Part shown: in pieces, positions 8,295-17,713 of the stretch
Layout: each line of letters starts with the position of its first letter
How positions within the stretch are numbered: position 1 is the stretch's first letter
Assembly: GCF_000632985.1 (NCBI RefSeq)
Contig: NZ_CP007481.1
Span: 124,001 to 188,000 of the forward strand
Source: Neorickettsia helminthoeca str. Oregon
GTDB lineage: Bacteria; Pseudomonadota; Alphaproteobacteria; Rickettsiales; Anaplasmataceae
DNA length: 64,000 bases
Reading direction: 5' to 3'
The notes under the pieces: model-generated
Databases searched by the model: none
Told to the model about the DNA's origin: nothing
What the model saw: the letters and a program-made list of their open reading frames with translations, nothing else
Program-made: the position numbers and the translations under genes

Positions 8295-11200
8295 ATGCGG
8301 CAACGGGTATTTATCCACCTTCGTGTTCGAAGTGACTATTCACTTTTACGTTCCGTCAACAAGCCAAGGAAAATTGTCGACTTAGCAAAAGCAGCTGGGA
8401 TGCCAGCTGTTGCTATTACCGATGTTAATAGTATGGCTGGTACTCTGGAGTTTGCTGAATATGCGAAGTCCTCAGGTGTGCAGCCAATTATAGGAACGGA
8501 TCTTTCCGTTTTCTATAAGAACGTCGATTCAAGTATTCTCCTCATTGCTAGGAACGAGGAGGGATACAGAAACTTAATTAAGTTGTCTGGAGCTGTATCG
8601 CGCAGAAAAATCACACTCGAGGATGTCTTTGCCTGGCACCGTGGATTAATTGTGCTTCTGGGAAACTTTCTTATTGATGCTATTAATAGTTACTCGATCG
8701 ATGAAGTAGCTCTCCTCTCAGACTTTAAGCAAGTATTTGAGCGGGACTTATTCATAGAAATACAACGAACCACGATCAATGGACCACAGGAGAGGCAGCT
8801 CATAAAGCTAGCTTATGATAACGATATTCCATTAGTTGCGACAAATGAAGTTCTGTTCCCGGATCGAGAATTCAGGGAAGCACATGATGTGCTGACATGT
8901 ATAGGTGCAGTTACCTACCTCAATGATGTAAATCGCATGCATTATTCCGCTGAGTGCTACTTCAAAAGTACGGATGAGATGTTTTCTCTTTTTTCTGGTC
9001 TTGAGGAGGCGCTACATAACACGGTTCTAATCGCGCGACGCTGTAGCTTTATGCCGGAGGTCAGGGATCCCGTACTGCCAAAATTTGAATGTGCAACTAC
9101 TGAAAACGATGAACTCCGAAAATTAGTATATTCCGGTTTGAGAAAAAGGATGAAGGACAATATTCCGGGAAACTATTTGGAGAGACTGGAATACGAACTA
9201 AGTGTTATCATCGAAATGAAGTATGCAGGATACTTCTTAATCGTAGCGGATTTCATAAGGTGGAGTAAGGAAAATGGAATAGCTGTAGGTCCAGGAAGAG
9301 GATCTGGTGTTGGATCTATAGTTGCTTGGAGCCTCGGAATTACAGGTCTAGATCCAATCAAATTTGCGTTATTTTTCGAGAGATTTTTGAATCCAGTTCG
9401 TGTATCAATGCCAGATTTTGATGTGGATTTCTGTCAAGAAAAGCGTCATCTGGTTATAGAGTATATCAAAAAGAAATATGGACACGTTGCACAGATAGTC
9501 ACTTTTGGGACGTTGCAGCCAAGAGCCGCGCTGAGAGACGTCGGACGGGTACTGCAGTTACCTTACAGTCGAGTGGATAAGATATGCAAGATGATTCCTA
9601 ATAATCCTGCTAATCCCATCTCCCTACAGGAAGCAATCGATCTGGACAAGGATCTCCAAGAGGAACGCAAAAATGATGAGACAATGGATAAGCTTCTCGA
9701 TCTGGCGCTAAAGTTGGAAGGCACTTTGAGACATTCTTCGACGCATGCCGCTGGAATAGTCATCAGTGATAAGCCCATAGAAGAATATCTTCCCATCTAC
9801 TACGATCAGGATTCGGATATACCCGTCACTCAGTACTCGATGAAGTATGTCGAGAAGGCTGGATTAGTGAAATTTGATTTCCTTGGTTTGAAAACTTTGA
9901 CGGTTATTAATCAAGCATGCTCTCTGATACGTGAAAAGATACCTGACTTTGATATAGAGTCGATACCGCTAAATGATCGAAAAACGTACGAACTGCTATC
10001 AGCCGGTAAGGCAATAGGTGTATTCCAGTTGGATAATGCATACATGTGCGAAACGTTGAAACGTCTTCATCCGGATTCTCTTGAGGACATCATTGCGCTG
10101 ATATCACTCAATAGACCGGGTCCAATGGCGAACATTCCTACATACATTGCGAGGAAACATGGTAAAGAAAAAGTTGAATATCCACATCCGCTTCTTGAAT
10201 CTTCATTGAAGGAGACCTTTGGTGTTGTGATCTATCAGGAACAAGTAATGGAAATAGTAAAGCTCCTTGCTGGATACACACTTGCCGAAGCAGATATCCT
10301 ACGTCGCGTCATGGGAAAGAAAATACGTTCAGAGATGGCTGAGCAGACGGAGAAATTTATAGAAGGAGCGAAGCAAAATGGGATCGAATCTGAAAAAGCG
10401 CGAGAGATCTTTGAAATGGTGGAAAAATTCGCAGGCTATGGTTTCAATAAATCCCATGCGGCGGCATATGCTCTGATATCATATCAGACAGCTTTCTTGA
10501 AGGCTAACTTTCCAATTGAATTCGTCACTGCTGCACTGAATCTAGAAATACAACATACAGATAAATTAGCAATTCTCATCCAGGATGCAAAAAATTGTAG
10601 TATTTCCATCCTTCCACCTGATGTGACAAAGTCCAAAGTTTTGTTCTCCATCGAGGATAATGCAATTCGATATTCACTGGCAGCGCTGAAGAATGTGGGA
10701 GAAGCAGCAGCAACGTTTCTCCAGGAAAGAAATCAATTTAGAACAATTGAGGAGTTCAGTGGATGTATCGATGCAAAGATAGTCAATAGAAGAGCCGTAG
10801 AGAGCCTTGTGAAATCAGGGGCAATGGACGCTATCTCTCCTGACAGAAGCAATCTTTTCTCCTTGGTAAATGACATCATGGAAAAAAAGAGTGACAGCAG
10901 ACAGATGTGCTTGTTCGATGTGGATATGAGGACCACGATTCACAAGGTAAAACCCTGGAATTTCTTTGAAAAAACTCAATACGAATTCGAAGCGCTTGGC
11001 TTATTTCTAAATAGCCATCCTTTACAGCCCTATCAGAAATTTCTTAAACTTTCCCCTTACCAGATTGCTGGTGTGATTACTGCTCTCACAATCAGGTCAA
11101 GGAGAGAGAGGAAGTTCGCTGTATTACATGTTTCCACCGTTACGGACATTCATACTGTGATATGCTACGAGTCCGAACTCATAGATGTTAAACGTGAGCT

Positions 11201-11531
11201 ATTTTCACTTGGAGCGCAGGTGGTCTTGGGTATTGTAAAGAATGATAATGGCTACGTGTGTAATAGCATATCTGGGTTACATGATTTCCTCTATTCAGAG
11301 TTTGCCGGAAAAATTGCAATTCTCGTAGATCGGAGGGAGCAAGTGGATGAGTTAAAAAAGATACTAAAACATGGTGGTAAATGGGAGATCACTATTGTTG
11401 TGAATAATGACTCTAGATATGTCCGCATAGGACTTGGAAAAGGTTTTCATTGTCCACTGGAAGAATTAGCTCTAGTAGAAGATATAGGGATCCTTAGACA
11501 TAGAGCATGCATTGGGTCCGTTGATACGTAA
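8295..11531 (+). CDS. dnaE: DNA polymerase III alpha subunit
   Basis: Replicative polymerase catalytic subunit, 1078 residues. The N-terminal PHP domain begins HLRVRSDYSLL and its second motif reads ITDVNSMAG; the usual metal-binding histidines are mostly missing, as in other proteobacterial DnaE proteins with inactive PHP domains. The polymerase core has GPGRGSGVGSIVAW near 332, the catalytic PDFDVDF near 375 and VKFDFLGLKTLT near 527. The C-terminal OB-fold region is short, making the protein slightly smaller than E. coli DnaE (1160). ATG 8295 is preferred over TTG 8280, which overlaps degP. It is probably co-transcribed with hflK-hflC-degP, an unusual partner for a replicase gene. Confidence 0.95.
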   Translation: MRQRVFIHLRVRSDYSLLRSVNKPRKIVDLAKAAGMPAVAITDVNSMAGTLEFAEYAKSSGVQPIIGTDLSVFYKNVDSSILLIARNEEGYRNLIKLSGAVSRRKITLEDVFAWHRGLIVLLGNFLIDAINSYSIDEVALLSDFKQVFERDLFIEIQRTTINGPQERQLIKLAYDNDIPLVATNEVLFPDREFREAHDVLTCIGAVTYLNDVNRMHYSAECYFKSTDEMFSLFSGLEEALHNTVLIARRCSFMPEVRDPVLPKFECATTENDELRKLVYSGLRKRMKDNIPGNYLERLEYELSVIIEMKYAGYFLIVADFIRWSKENGIAVGPGRGSGVGSIVAWSLGITGLDPIKFALFFERFLNPVRVSMPDFDVDFCQEKRHLVIEYIKKKYGHVAQIVTFGTLQPRAALRDVGRVLQLPYSRVDKICKMIPNNPANPISLQEAIDLDKDLQEERKNDETMDKLLDLALKLEGTLRHSSTHAAGIVISDKPIEEYLPIYYDQDSDIPVTQYSMKYVEKAGLVKFDFLGLKTLTVINQACSLIREKIPDFDIESIPLNDRKTYELLSAGKAIGVFQLDNAYMCETLKRLHPDSLEDIIALISLNRPGPMANIPTYIARKHGKEKVEYPHPLLESSLKETFGVVIYQEQVMEIVKLLAGYTLAEADILRRVMGKKIRSEMAEQTEKFIEGAKQNGIESEKAREIFEMVEKFAGYGFNKSHAAAYALISYQTAFLKANFPIEFVTAALNLEIQHTDKLAILIQDAKNCSISILPPDVTKSKVLFSIEDNAIRYSLAALKNVGEAAATFLQERNQFRTIEEFSGCIDAKIVNRRAVESLVKSGAMDAISPDRSNLFSLVNDIMEKKSDSRQMCLFDVDMRTTIHKVKPWNFFEKTQYEFEALGLFLNSHPLQPYQKFLKLSPYQIAGVITALTIRSRRERKFAVLHVSTVTDIHTVICYESELIDVKRELFSLGAQVVLGIVKNDNGYVCNSISGLHDFLYSEFAGKIAILVDRREQVDELKKILKHGGKWEITIVVNNDSRYVRIGLGKGFHCPLEELALVEDIGILRHRACIGSVDT

Positions 11532-11612
11532 GTGTTGCGCACCTTTCTGCTTAATAAAAAGTAAAGTGGAGTCCCTATAAGTGATATTTCATTTTCTTCG
11601 GTTTTGGGGGAA

Positions 11613-11641
11613 TTTAACAGTGCAGAAAAATATGTTACACT
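11613..11641 (+). promoter_or_regulatory. Candidate promoter of tRNA-Gln
   Basis: TTTAAC (11613-11618), a 17-base spacer and TACACT (11636-11641). The tRNA starts 13 bases after the -10 box, the same geometry as the other two tRNA genes here. Confidence 0.45.
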
Positions 11642-11653
11642 CTCGACTGTTCT

Positions 11654-11725
11654 TGGGATGTAGCCAAGCGGTAAGGCAACGGTTTTTGGTATCGTCATGC
11701 GCAGGTTCGAATCCTGCCATCCCAG
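11654..11725 (+). tRNA. tRNA-Gln (anticodon TTG)
   Basis: A 72-base tRNA. Acceptor tgggatg (11654-11660) pairs with catccca (11718-11724), discriminator G at 11725. The anticodon stem acggt/atcgt encloses the loop ttttggt, giving TTG. The T arm contains gttcgaatc. CCA is not encoded. Confidence 0.95.
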
Positions 11726-11798
11726 TTGGGCTGAACCCTCCAATGCGCCCGTCTTCTATTGTTATCCTTGATTCAGGTTCTTGTGTACTGATTTCCAG

Positions 11799-13040
11799 TT
11801 ATCTTTTTCTTCTGAGGAAGACGTAGTACGCCCCTTCTCCCCCGTGTTGAGGTAGAGCTTCCTCTACTAGCATTAGCAGTTCTCGAGTTTTACAGTGATT
11901 TTCCACCCAGGATGCAAGACTATCTCTTAATTTCCCTTTGCCGTTTTTGCCTTTCCCAACGATGATTAGTAAATAACGTAGACCTGCTTCATAGCTTTCT
12001 AATATAAACCCAATTGTTTTCTTATACGCGCTTTCTTCAGTTTCCCAGTGCAGGTCTAATGTTCTCTCCAGACGTATTTTGCTACGCCGTATCTTTCGGA
12101 TAATCTCGCAACTTTCGTGATTGCTTAATTGTACTCTTCTTTTCTTTACTTCAATATCGGAGTCTTTGTGATTGCTATAGGGTTTCTCATATCCATCTAT
12201 GATTACTGACACAGGATGTCGCATTTTCTGTATATCCTGAGGCAGGCAAGCGCGTCTGTTCCGAACTTTATTCACTTTTTGTATGAAGTCTCCCCACTCG
12301 TCTGGATGCTTATCATCATTAGTCATTTGGTGTTTGTCGTTATCTCTGTTAATGACAATCGCACTTATATTTCTGTACGTATCGGGATTATTTAGATGTC
12401 TTGTGCGGCGATAACTGGATATTCCAGTGTTAGTGTAGGTGTCCACTTCCGAAGTATGGATCTCCCTTATACCTTCCTTCTTCAGTATGTCCTGGCAACA
12501 TCCGAGCAAGTCGAAATAGTATTTACCCTGTTTCAATCTGGAGAATTCCTTTCCAGTACTTCCGAAAGCTTCGAGGAAATCTTCCTGCACCTCGTAATTC
12601 TCACGAAGAATACAAGGCCCTATAGCAACGTTGATATACTTCGATTGAGAACCAATATCAATCATTTTTGCTATAGCGTTCTGTATCACTCCTGAGTTAA
12701 GGCCTTTCCAGCCAGCATGTACAACCCCTATTATGTGGTTCACTGGATCAGATAATAGTATTGGGACACAATCAGCCGTTTTCACTACCAAGGTGAGATT
12801 CGGTTGGTCTGTTACTATGGCATCACACTTCAGAGAATTAGCGCTAGGAGTTCTAGTGAACATACATATGTTCGAATGAACTTGTTTTGGAAAGACATAT
12901 TCATTACGTTGTAAATTCGCGTGGAAATACGTGTCTAAGGTCTGACTTAGTTTATCATCCAGGAGGACGTTACATAAGAAAATATGCTTTATTGTATCAC
13001 TATTTATTTCATCGAATTCTGGTATCTCTATTTTTATCAC
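11799..13040 (-). CDS. Fusion of PgeF/YfiH-type multicopper-like domain with a C-terminal Smr domain
   Basis: A single 413-residue frame joins two proteins that are normally separate. Residues 1-232 are the PgeF (YfiH, laccase-domain) fold, linked to peptidoglycan precursor editing or purine nucleoside cleavage, with the metal-site residues His55 (QVHSN), Cys91 (TADCVPILL) and His108 (VVHAGWKG). From Met239 a second unit begins with DEWGDFIQKVNKVRNR, the usual opening of stand-alone Smr proteins, and ends in the Smr nuclease-like domain (about 325-413) with LDLHW, a Lys/Gly-rich loop at 362-370 and HGGEGAYYVFL. The Gly of the usual LDLHG is Trp here. The start is GTG. Domain assignments are firm; the joint function is unknown. 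Confidence 0.85.
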   Translation of the reverse strand: MIKIEIPEFDEINSDTIKHIFLCNVLLDDKLSQTLDTYFHANLQRNEYVFPKQVHSNICMFTRTPSANSLKCDAIVTDQPNLTLVVKTADCVPILLSDPVNHIIGVVHAGWKGLNSGVIQNAIAKMIDIGSQSKYINVAIGPCILRENYEVQEDFLEAFGSTGKEFSRLKQGKYYFDLLGCCQDILKKEGIREIHTSEVDTYTNTGISSYRRTRHLNNPDTYRNISAIVINRDNDKHQMTNDDKHPDEWGDFIQKVNKVRNRRACLPQDIQKMRHPVSVIIDGYEKPYSNHKDSDIEVKKRRVQLSNHESCEIIRKIRRSKIRLERTLDLHWETEESAYKKTIGFILESYEAGLRYLLIIVGKGKNGKGKLRDSLASWVENHCKTRELLMLVEEALPQHGGEGAYYVFLRRKR

Positions 13041-13180
13041 GGCTTTCTGGACGACCAGTTTGGTAACTACGAGTGGCCCGCTGAGAGTCTAATACGGTAA
13101 CAGGTTACCTCATCAATTGCTTGAATGGAATCTCTCGGCGTCTCAGCGTTGGTGCGATGAATGTGGTTCGAGGATCTGGA

Positions 13181-13209
13181 TTCACATTAGTGGAATAACT
13201 TGCTACAAT
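13181..13209 (+). promoter_or_regulatory. Candidate promoter of dnaN
   Basis: TTCACA (13181-13186), a 17-base spacer and TACAAT (13204-13209), located 22 bases before the dnaN ATG. Confidence 0.55.
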
Positions 13210-13231
13210 CCTATGGATTTCTTTCGGGCGC

Positions 13232-14356
13232 ATGGAAAAAAATAGATACGTCACCATAGTTGTGAAACAAGAAGATCTTTCTAGGGTCCTTTCTAATTTG
13301 GTTGGTGTATCGACGAGGAAAAGTACAATAGCTTATCTTTCTCAGGTCAGGATTTTCTTATCTGGTGGTGCTGCTGAGTTCACCACTACGGATAATGAGC
13401 TCTCACTGACTGACACTGTCGTGGATATAGCAAACGTCGATGATGTAGCGATTTCTGTGGACGTCTTTAAGCTTCATGAGATAGTTAGACATCTTCCGAT
13501 TGACGCAGAGGTCAGGTTGTCAATAGATCAAGTAAATCTCGCGATCTCCAGTGGGAAGATAGAGTTCGCTCTGCCTTATCTTGACGCGGCGACTTTTCCA
13601 TCGATAAGTGAGGAAGAAAAACAGGGGGAAATAGAATTCTCAAAGGATGAGATAAAGACTCTTTTCAACAAGGTCAAGTTTGCAATCTCAACTGAGAGCA
13701 CTAGGCAGCACCTAAATGGAATATATCTCGAGTCAGATGGAGAGAAAATTACAGCTGCTGCGACTGATATTCACAGATTAGCCGTTGCTACGCTGGATAA
13801 AAAAACAGGGTTCAATTTTTCTTGCATTGTTCCCAAGAAGACGGTTCTGGAAATGATAAAGCTTTCTACTATGGGGAAAGTTTTGCTCTCTCTCCATGGC
13901 AGGGAGTACACAAATAGAGTGAAGGTAGTTGTCGGAAATGTATATCTGAATTCGAAATTAGTTGCTGGGACATTTCCAGATTTCACTGCTGTTATTCCCA
14001 AAACTTTTAAATTCTCTCTATCCATGAATAAAAAAGCCATAGCGAGAGCTGTCGAGAGAATAGGATTGGTTTCTCCGGACCAGAGTCGTGCAATCCGGCT
14101 GACTATTCGTGAGAAAACACTCAGTGTAGAAGCGAGCAATTCAGATGCGAGCTTTGGTCGCGAGGCCCTGGAATTGGATTCGGAATTTGATGGAGATATG
14201 AGTATCCATTTCAACCATGCCTATTTGCTCGATATATTTTCTGTCCTGGAGAGTGAGGAAATGGTGATGTGTTTTAATAATCCTACTTCTCAGGTGCTGT
14301 TCAAGGATGGTAGTGATGAGAGTGTCCTGTACATCATAATGCCAATGTCGATCTAG
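13232..14356 (+). CDS. dnaN: DNA polymerase III beta subunit (sliding clamp)
   Basis: Ring-shaped processivity factor that tethers DnaE and binds clamp-motif proteins such as Hda. The 374 residues cover three repeated clamp domains; recognisable are ISTESTRQHLNGIYLE, the ATDIHRLA segment at the domain 2 core, and the C-terminal YIIMPMSI, which corresponds to the conserved end of the clamp. It stands alone, not next to dnaA or recF as in the ancestral cluster. It is preceded by a candidate promoter and followed by tRNA-Phe. Confidence 0.95.
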   Translation: MEKNRYVTIVVKQEDLSRVLSNLVGVSTRKSTIAYLSQVRIFLSGGAAEFTTTDNELSLTDTVVDIANVDDVAISVDVFKLHEIVRHLPIDAEVRLSIDQVNLAISSGKIEFALPYLDAATFPSISEEEKQGEIEFSKDEIKTLFNKVKFAISTESTRQHLNGIYLESDGEKITAAATDIHRLAVATLDKKTGFNFSCIVPKKTVLEMIKLSTMGKVLLSLHGREYTNRVKVVVGNVYLNSKLVAGTFPDFTAVIPKTFKFSLSMNKKAIARAVERIGLVSPDQSRAIRLTIREKTLSVEASNSDASFGREALELDSEFDGDMSIHFNHAYLLDIFSVLESEEMVMCFNNPTSQVLFKDGSDESVLYIIMPMSI

Positions 14357-14389
14357 TGAAGCGGTACCATTTGTGCGGCTGTGTGGATG

Positions 14390-14418
14390 TTTACAAAGCA
14401 GCTCCCAAAGATTAGAAT
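14390..14418 (+). promoter_or_regulatory. Sigma-70-type promoter of tRNA-Phe
   Basis: TTTACA (14390-14395), a 17-base spacer and TAGAAT (14413-14418). The tRNA begins 10 bases downstream. Confidence 0.65.
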
Positions 14419-14427
14419 TTTCCTGTT

Positions 14428-14500
14428 GGCCTGATAGCTCAGTTGGTAGAGCAAAGGACTGAAAATCCTTGTGTCACTGGTTCGATCCCGGTTCAGGCCA
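14428..14500 (+). tRNA. tRNA-Phe (anticodon GAA)
   Basis: A 73-base tRNA. Acceptor ggcctga (14428-14434) pairs with tcaggcc (14493-14499), discriminator A at 14500. Anticodon loop ctgaaaa gives GAA; D arm agctcagttggtagagc and T loop gttcgatcc are canonical. CCA is not encoded. Confidence 0.96.
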
Positions 14501-14633
14501 CACCTTTTTGTCCCGGTCTACGAATATGGACCTGTACCAAGTTCCACTCCCCTTAGCGTTGCTGCCGCACCCGCCCTAGTGTCACATCCTTCGGGCTACT
14601 GCAAATTAGTGTCTGAAAAGGTCTATATGACTT

Positions 14634-16100
14634 TCAAATTTCCGAGAAGCCTAGCTTATCACCAAAGGTATAGAGTTTCTCCATTCTGGTGACTTCTATT
14701 GCGTTGTTTTCGATCTCTTCCATCAGTGCGTAAATGTCTCTGGTAGTGAGATTTCCATTCGGTTCTCCTAAGAATCTACAGCACAGCGTATCACTGTAAG
14801 GAAGTACGATGCTGCTTTTATCTGGCCAGATAGAGATTCCTTTTACACTGATGCTTCCCAAGATGATTGCTTTGGAGACCTTGATACCTTCGAGCAATGT
14901 AAGGAGTTTTTGTAGATTTGTACTTTCCCATGTGATGAATAAATCCACTCCTATTAATTTCTTTTCTGTACAACTCTGATATTTAGTCTGTAACCTTTCC
15001 TTCTCAACCAGACTGTGACACGAGAAAGGTATGATGTTCTTCCTATCGATATTGTTTATAACGTGCTCAGTAAACTTCTTGGTTCCTACTTTTATTTTAC
15101 TCCAGGAAGGATGATATATGTCTGCTGTATGTACACCATCTTTGATTGTCTTGAGCCAAGCTGAATATACTTTCTGTGCTACTTCTTTCTGCCCTATGTA
15201 GCTCAACATGTACGTTGCCGCGTTGAGTAGTCCTGACGGGTTAGCGATATCCTGATCCGCGATATCCGGCGCTGAACCGTGGACCGCCTCAAACATTGCG
15301 TATTCCTCGCCTATATTGATGCTCCCACCCAGACCTACAGATCCGGAGATTTCAGCTGCGATGTCCGAGATGATATCTCCGTAAAGATTAAGCGTGACTA
15401 TTACGTCGAATTTCTCAGGAGTCTTCGCGATTCTTGCTGCGCCTATATCTATGATATAGTTCTCGCTTTGTATATCGTTGTATTCGGAGGCAACATCTCT
15501 GAACAGTCTATGGAACACTCCATCGGTCATCTTCATGATGTTATCTTTCACCATCACGGTGACTTTCTTTCGATTATTATTTCTTGCGTACTCAAACGCG
15601 TATCTGCATATTTTTTCGGAGGTTTTTTCTGTGATGACCTTTGTGCAATTGTATGTATCGCGAGTTTGTCTATACTCTATTCCTGAGTAGAGATCTTCCT
15701 CATTCTCTCTTATGATGACTATATCTACCTTTTTATCCTGGCTGCTCAGATGCGAGACACATGGTCTTACATTAGCGAATAATCCTAATTTTTTCCTTAA
15801 CGTCACGTTTAGGCTTTTCACACCACCACCGCGCGGAGTCGTTATAGGTCCTTTCAGTAATATTTTGTTCTTTTTTATAGTGTCCCAAGCAGAGTCCGGA
15901 ATCCCAGAAGGCCAACCCTTTTTATAGATTTTCTGGCCGATTTCAATTGTATCAATCTGGAGTGCCGCACCGGCTTCGAAGATAATTTCAAGTACTGAAG
16001 TCATGATTTCTGCTCCGATTCCGTTGCCGTACGCTACTGTTAAATTAGACATGTTAATCTTGTATATACTTTTTTCTTTCATTTCAGCGAAAACTGACAT
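14634..16100 (-). CDS. icd: Isocitrate dehydrogenase (NAD(P)-dependent, long Rickettsia/Thermus type)
   Basis: TCA-cycle enzyme converting isocitrate to 2-oxoglutarate. The 488-residue form has the common beta-decarboxylating dehydrogenase core (AYGNGIGAEIM, IIRENEEDLYSGIEYR, LNLYGDIISDIAAEISGSVG, EAVHGSAPDIADQDIANPSG) plus a roughly 140-residue C-terminal extension, as in the Rickettsia and Thermus enzymes rather than E. coli Icd. ATG 16100 is preferred over TTG 16130. It is divergent from the AEC carrier with only 36 bases between the starts, so the two promoters must overlap. An intracellular bacterium with an intact TCA cycle is implied. Confidence 0.9.
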   Translation of the reverse strand: MSVFAEMKEKSIYKINMSNLTVAYGNGIGAEIMTSVLEIIFEAGAALQIDTIEIGQKIYKKGWPSGIPDSAWDTIKKNKILLKGPITTPRGGGVKSLNVTLRKKLGLFANVRPCVSHLSSQDKKVDIVIIRENEEDLYSGIEYRQTRDTYNCTKVITEKTSEKICRYAFEYARNNNRKKVTVMVKDNIMKMTDGVFHRLFRDVASEYNDIQSENYIIDIGAARIAKTPEKFDVIVTLNLYGDIISDIAAEISGSVGLGGSINIGEEYAMFEAVHGSAPDIADQDIANPSGLLNAATYMLSYIGQKEVAQKVYSAWLKTIKDGVHTADIYHPSWSKIKVGTKKFTEHVINNIDRKNIIPFSCHSLVEKERLQTKYQSCTEKKLIGVDLFITWESTNLQKLLTLLEGIKVSKAIILGSISVKGISIWPDKSSIVLPYSDTLCCRFLGEPNGNLTTRDIYALMEEIENNAIEVTRMEKLYTFGDKLGFSEI

Positions 16101-16136
16101 TATTATATTTGAGAGTTCTGCTTTTATCAAAACCGA

Positions 16137-17051
16137 GTGTTCTTTGAGGTTTTAAGCAAAATATTGCCGCTCTATCTGATGATATTGCTTGGCTACATTG
16201 CTGGGAGGTCGCTAAATACTGATCGTAATACGATTGCTACTTTTCTTTTGTATCTTCTTTCCCCACTGGTTATTTTGAACGGACTCCTCAGAGTCGATGG
16301 AATGGGAAAGTTATTCCTTCTTCCGATAGTAATTCTCCTGATCAGCTGTTTTATGTGCTGGCTCGTTTACACGGTGACTTATCTTTTTTATGATAATAGT
16401 CTCAGGAATATCATCGCGTTTAGTTCGGGTAGTTCCAATACTGGACACTTTGGTCTACCTGTTGCGCTAATGATAGTCGATGCTGAGACAGTTGGTATAT
16501 ACATACTGGCTTACAGCGGTATTATACTGTTCGAAAATACGTACGGGTTCTATGTCGCTGCTAAGGGGACTCTGTCTCCCACTTACTGCATAAAGAGGAC
16601 ACTTAGACTCCCTCCACTACACGCTGTTTTGATTGCATTCCTGATGAAGCTGTTGGATCTAGATTTGCCCCAAGCATTGGATCCTTTTTTTCTTAATCTT
16701 AGGGGTACCTACGTCACACTTGGTATGAGTACGATTGGTCTGGGTCTTTCCACCATAAAAAAGTTCGAAATCGATTGGAAATGTATCGGGATTACTATGT
16801 TCGTTAAGTACTTTCTGTGGCCCGCGCTGACACTGAGCCTTGTTTATCTAGACATATATTACTTACATTTATTCAACAACAATAAAGTGTACAACGCTAT
16901 GTTGATTCTTTCTGTAGTGCCAATATCAGTGAGTACGATGCTCATAGGATGTGTCTTCAATTATCCTGCTGAGAAGCTTGCTGTAGTTGTCTTGATCAGT
17001 ACGTTGACAGGAATATTGTATATTCCGCTGATAGTTAAATTTTTCCTGTAG
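16137..17051 (+). CDS. AEC-family (auxin efflux carrier-like) transporter
   Basis: A 304-residue integral membrane protein with about ten hydrophobic segments and the typical AEC opening ILPLYLMILLGYIAGR; the centre contains the SSNTGHFGLPVALMIV motif characteristic of the family. Bacterial members export or import organic acids such as malate; the substrate here cannot be told. The start is a GTG at 16137, the only one that retains the first helix. It shares a very short divergent promoter region with icd. Confidence 0.85.
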   Translation: MFFEVLSKILPLYLMILLGYIAGRSLNTDRNTIATFLLYLLSPLVILNGLLRVDGMGKLFLLPIVILLISCFMCWLVYTVTYLFYDNSLRNIIAFSSGSSNTGHFGLPVALMIVDAETVGIYILAYSGIILFENTYGFYVAAKGTLSPTYCIKRTLRLPPLHAVLIAFLMKLLDLDLPQALDPFFLNLRGTYVTLGMSTIGLGLSTIKKFEIDWKCIGITMFVKYFLWPALTLSLVYLDIYYLHLFNNNKVYNAMLILSVVPISVSTMLIGCVFNYPAEKLAVVVLISTLTGILYIPLIVKFFL

Positions 17052-17713
17052 TCCGCAATTGAATGACTTGCTTCAATGTAATGGGAAAACTGATTTAGTT
17101 TTAAGTTCCTGAACTGATAACAATCCAGTATTTTTGTAACAGATCTAAAGATGCTGATCTCATAGTAAAGATCTGATAGTGCAATTGAATGTTTGGTTGA
17201 TTGTAGTTATTGCTGTGGCAGCGCAAGAAGCTAGCTCATGGAATACAGAAGTAATGGAGAGCGGGTAAGAGTCTATTGAAGTACGAGTTCTAGCAAGGCA
17301 TCTTTAGTTTCTTCTCGGGTACATGCACAAGCTTTAGTTTTGGCTGCTAATACAGGTAGTCTGGTGGAATCAGTCTGATCGCGAATTCAGGTATCGACGA
17401 TGTGAGTTAAGAGGCCGCTCGGATTATTAGCGTAAGAACTAAACAGCTATGAGTTTTCTATTGCGTAGATGGAATGGGTCGCCCACCGCGAGTGTACAAG
17501 GACACCATCTTGATTTGATCATGCAGACCATCTGGGATAGCCGAAACTGAATAATAAGACTTTCCGACAGGGGGTTGTGGTGCGACTCACCTAAGTGGAT
17601 CGATTTTAAAAATAATCTCATGTTAGTCTATCTACATAATAGTGCATATTAGTCTATCTACATAATAGTGACTTTTATATTAACAGATAGTACAATTAAG
17701 GCATTATTATAAA
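17052..17713. other. 662-base stretch without a convincing gene
   Basis: No reading frame here has family resemblance or a plausible start; the longest, about 60 codons on the minus strand at 17439-17621, has an unremarkable composition. I looked for tmRNA, RNase P RNA, SRP RNA and riboswitch signatures and recognised none. The 3' end holds a direct repeat (17623-17670) and the AT-rich upstream region of the repeat protein. It may hold an unrecognised RNA, decayed coding sequence or a long regulatory region. Confidence 0.6.
17623..17670 (+). repeat. 22-base direct repeat upstream of the repeat-protein gene
   Basis: Two exact 22-base copies (17623-17644 and 17649-17670), period 26, lie 43 bases before the ATG at 17714. 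This position suits a promoter-proximal operator or a slippage-prone element, but no known operator is recognised. Confidence 0.85.

Noticed and set aside
17052-17713. tmRNA, RNase P or SRP RNA in the large gap
   Set aside because: None of the conserved cores of these RNAs could be recognised by reading.
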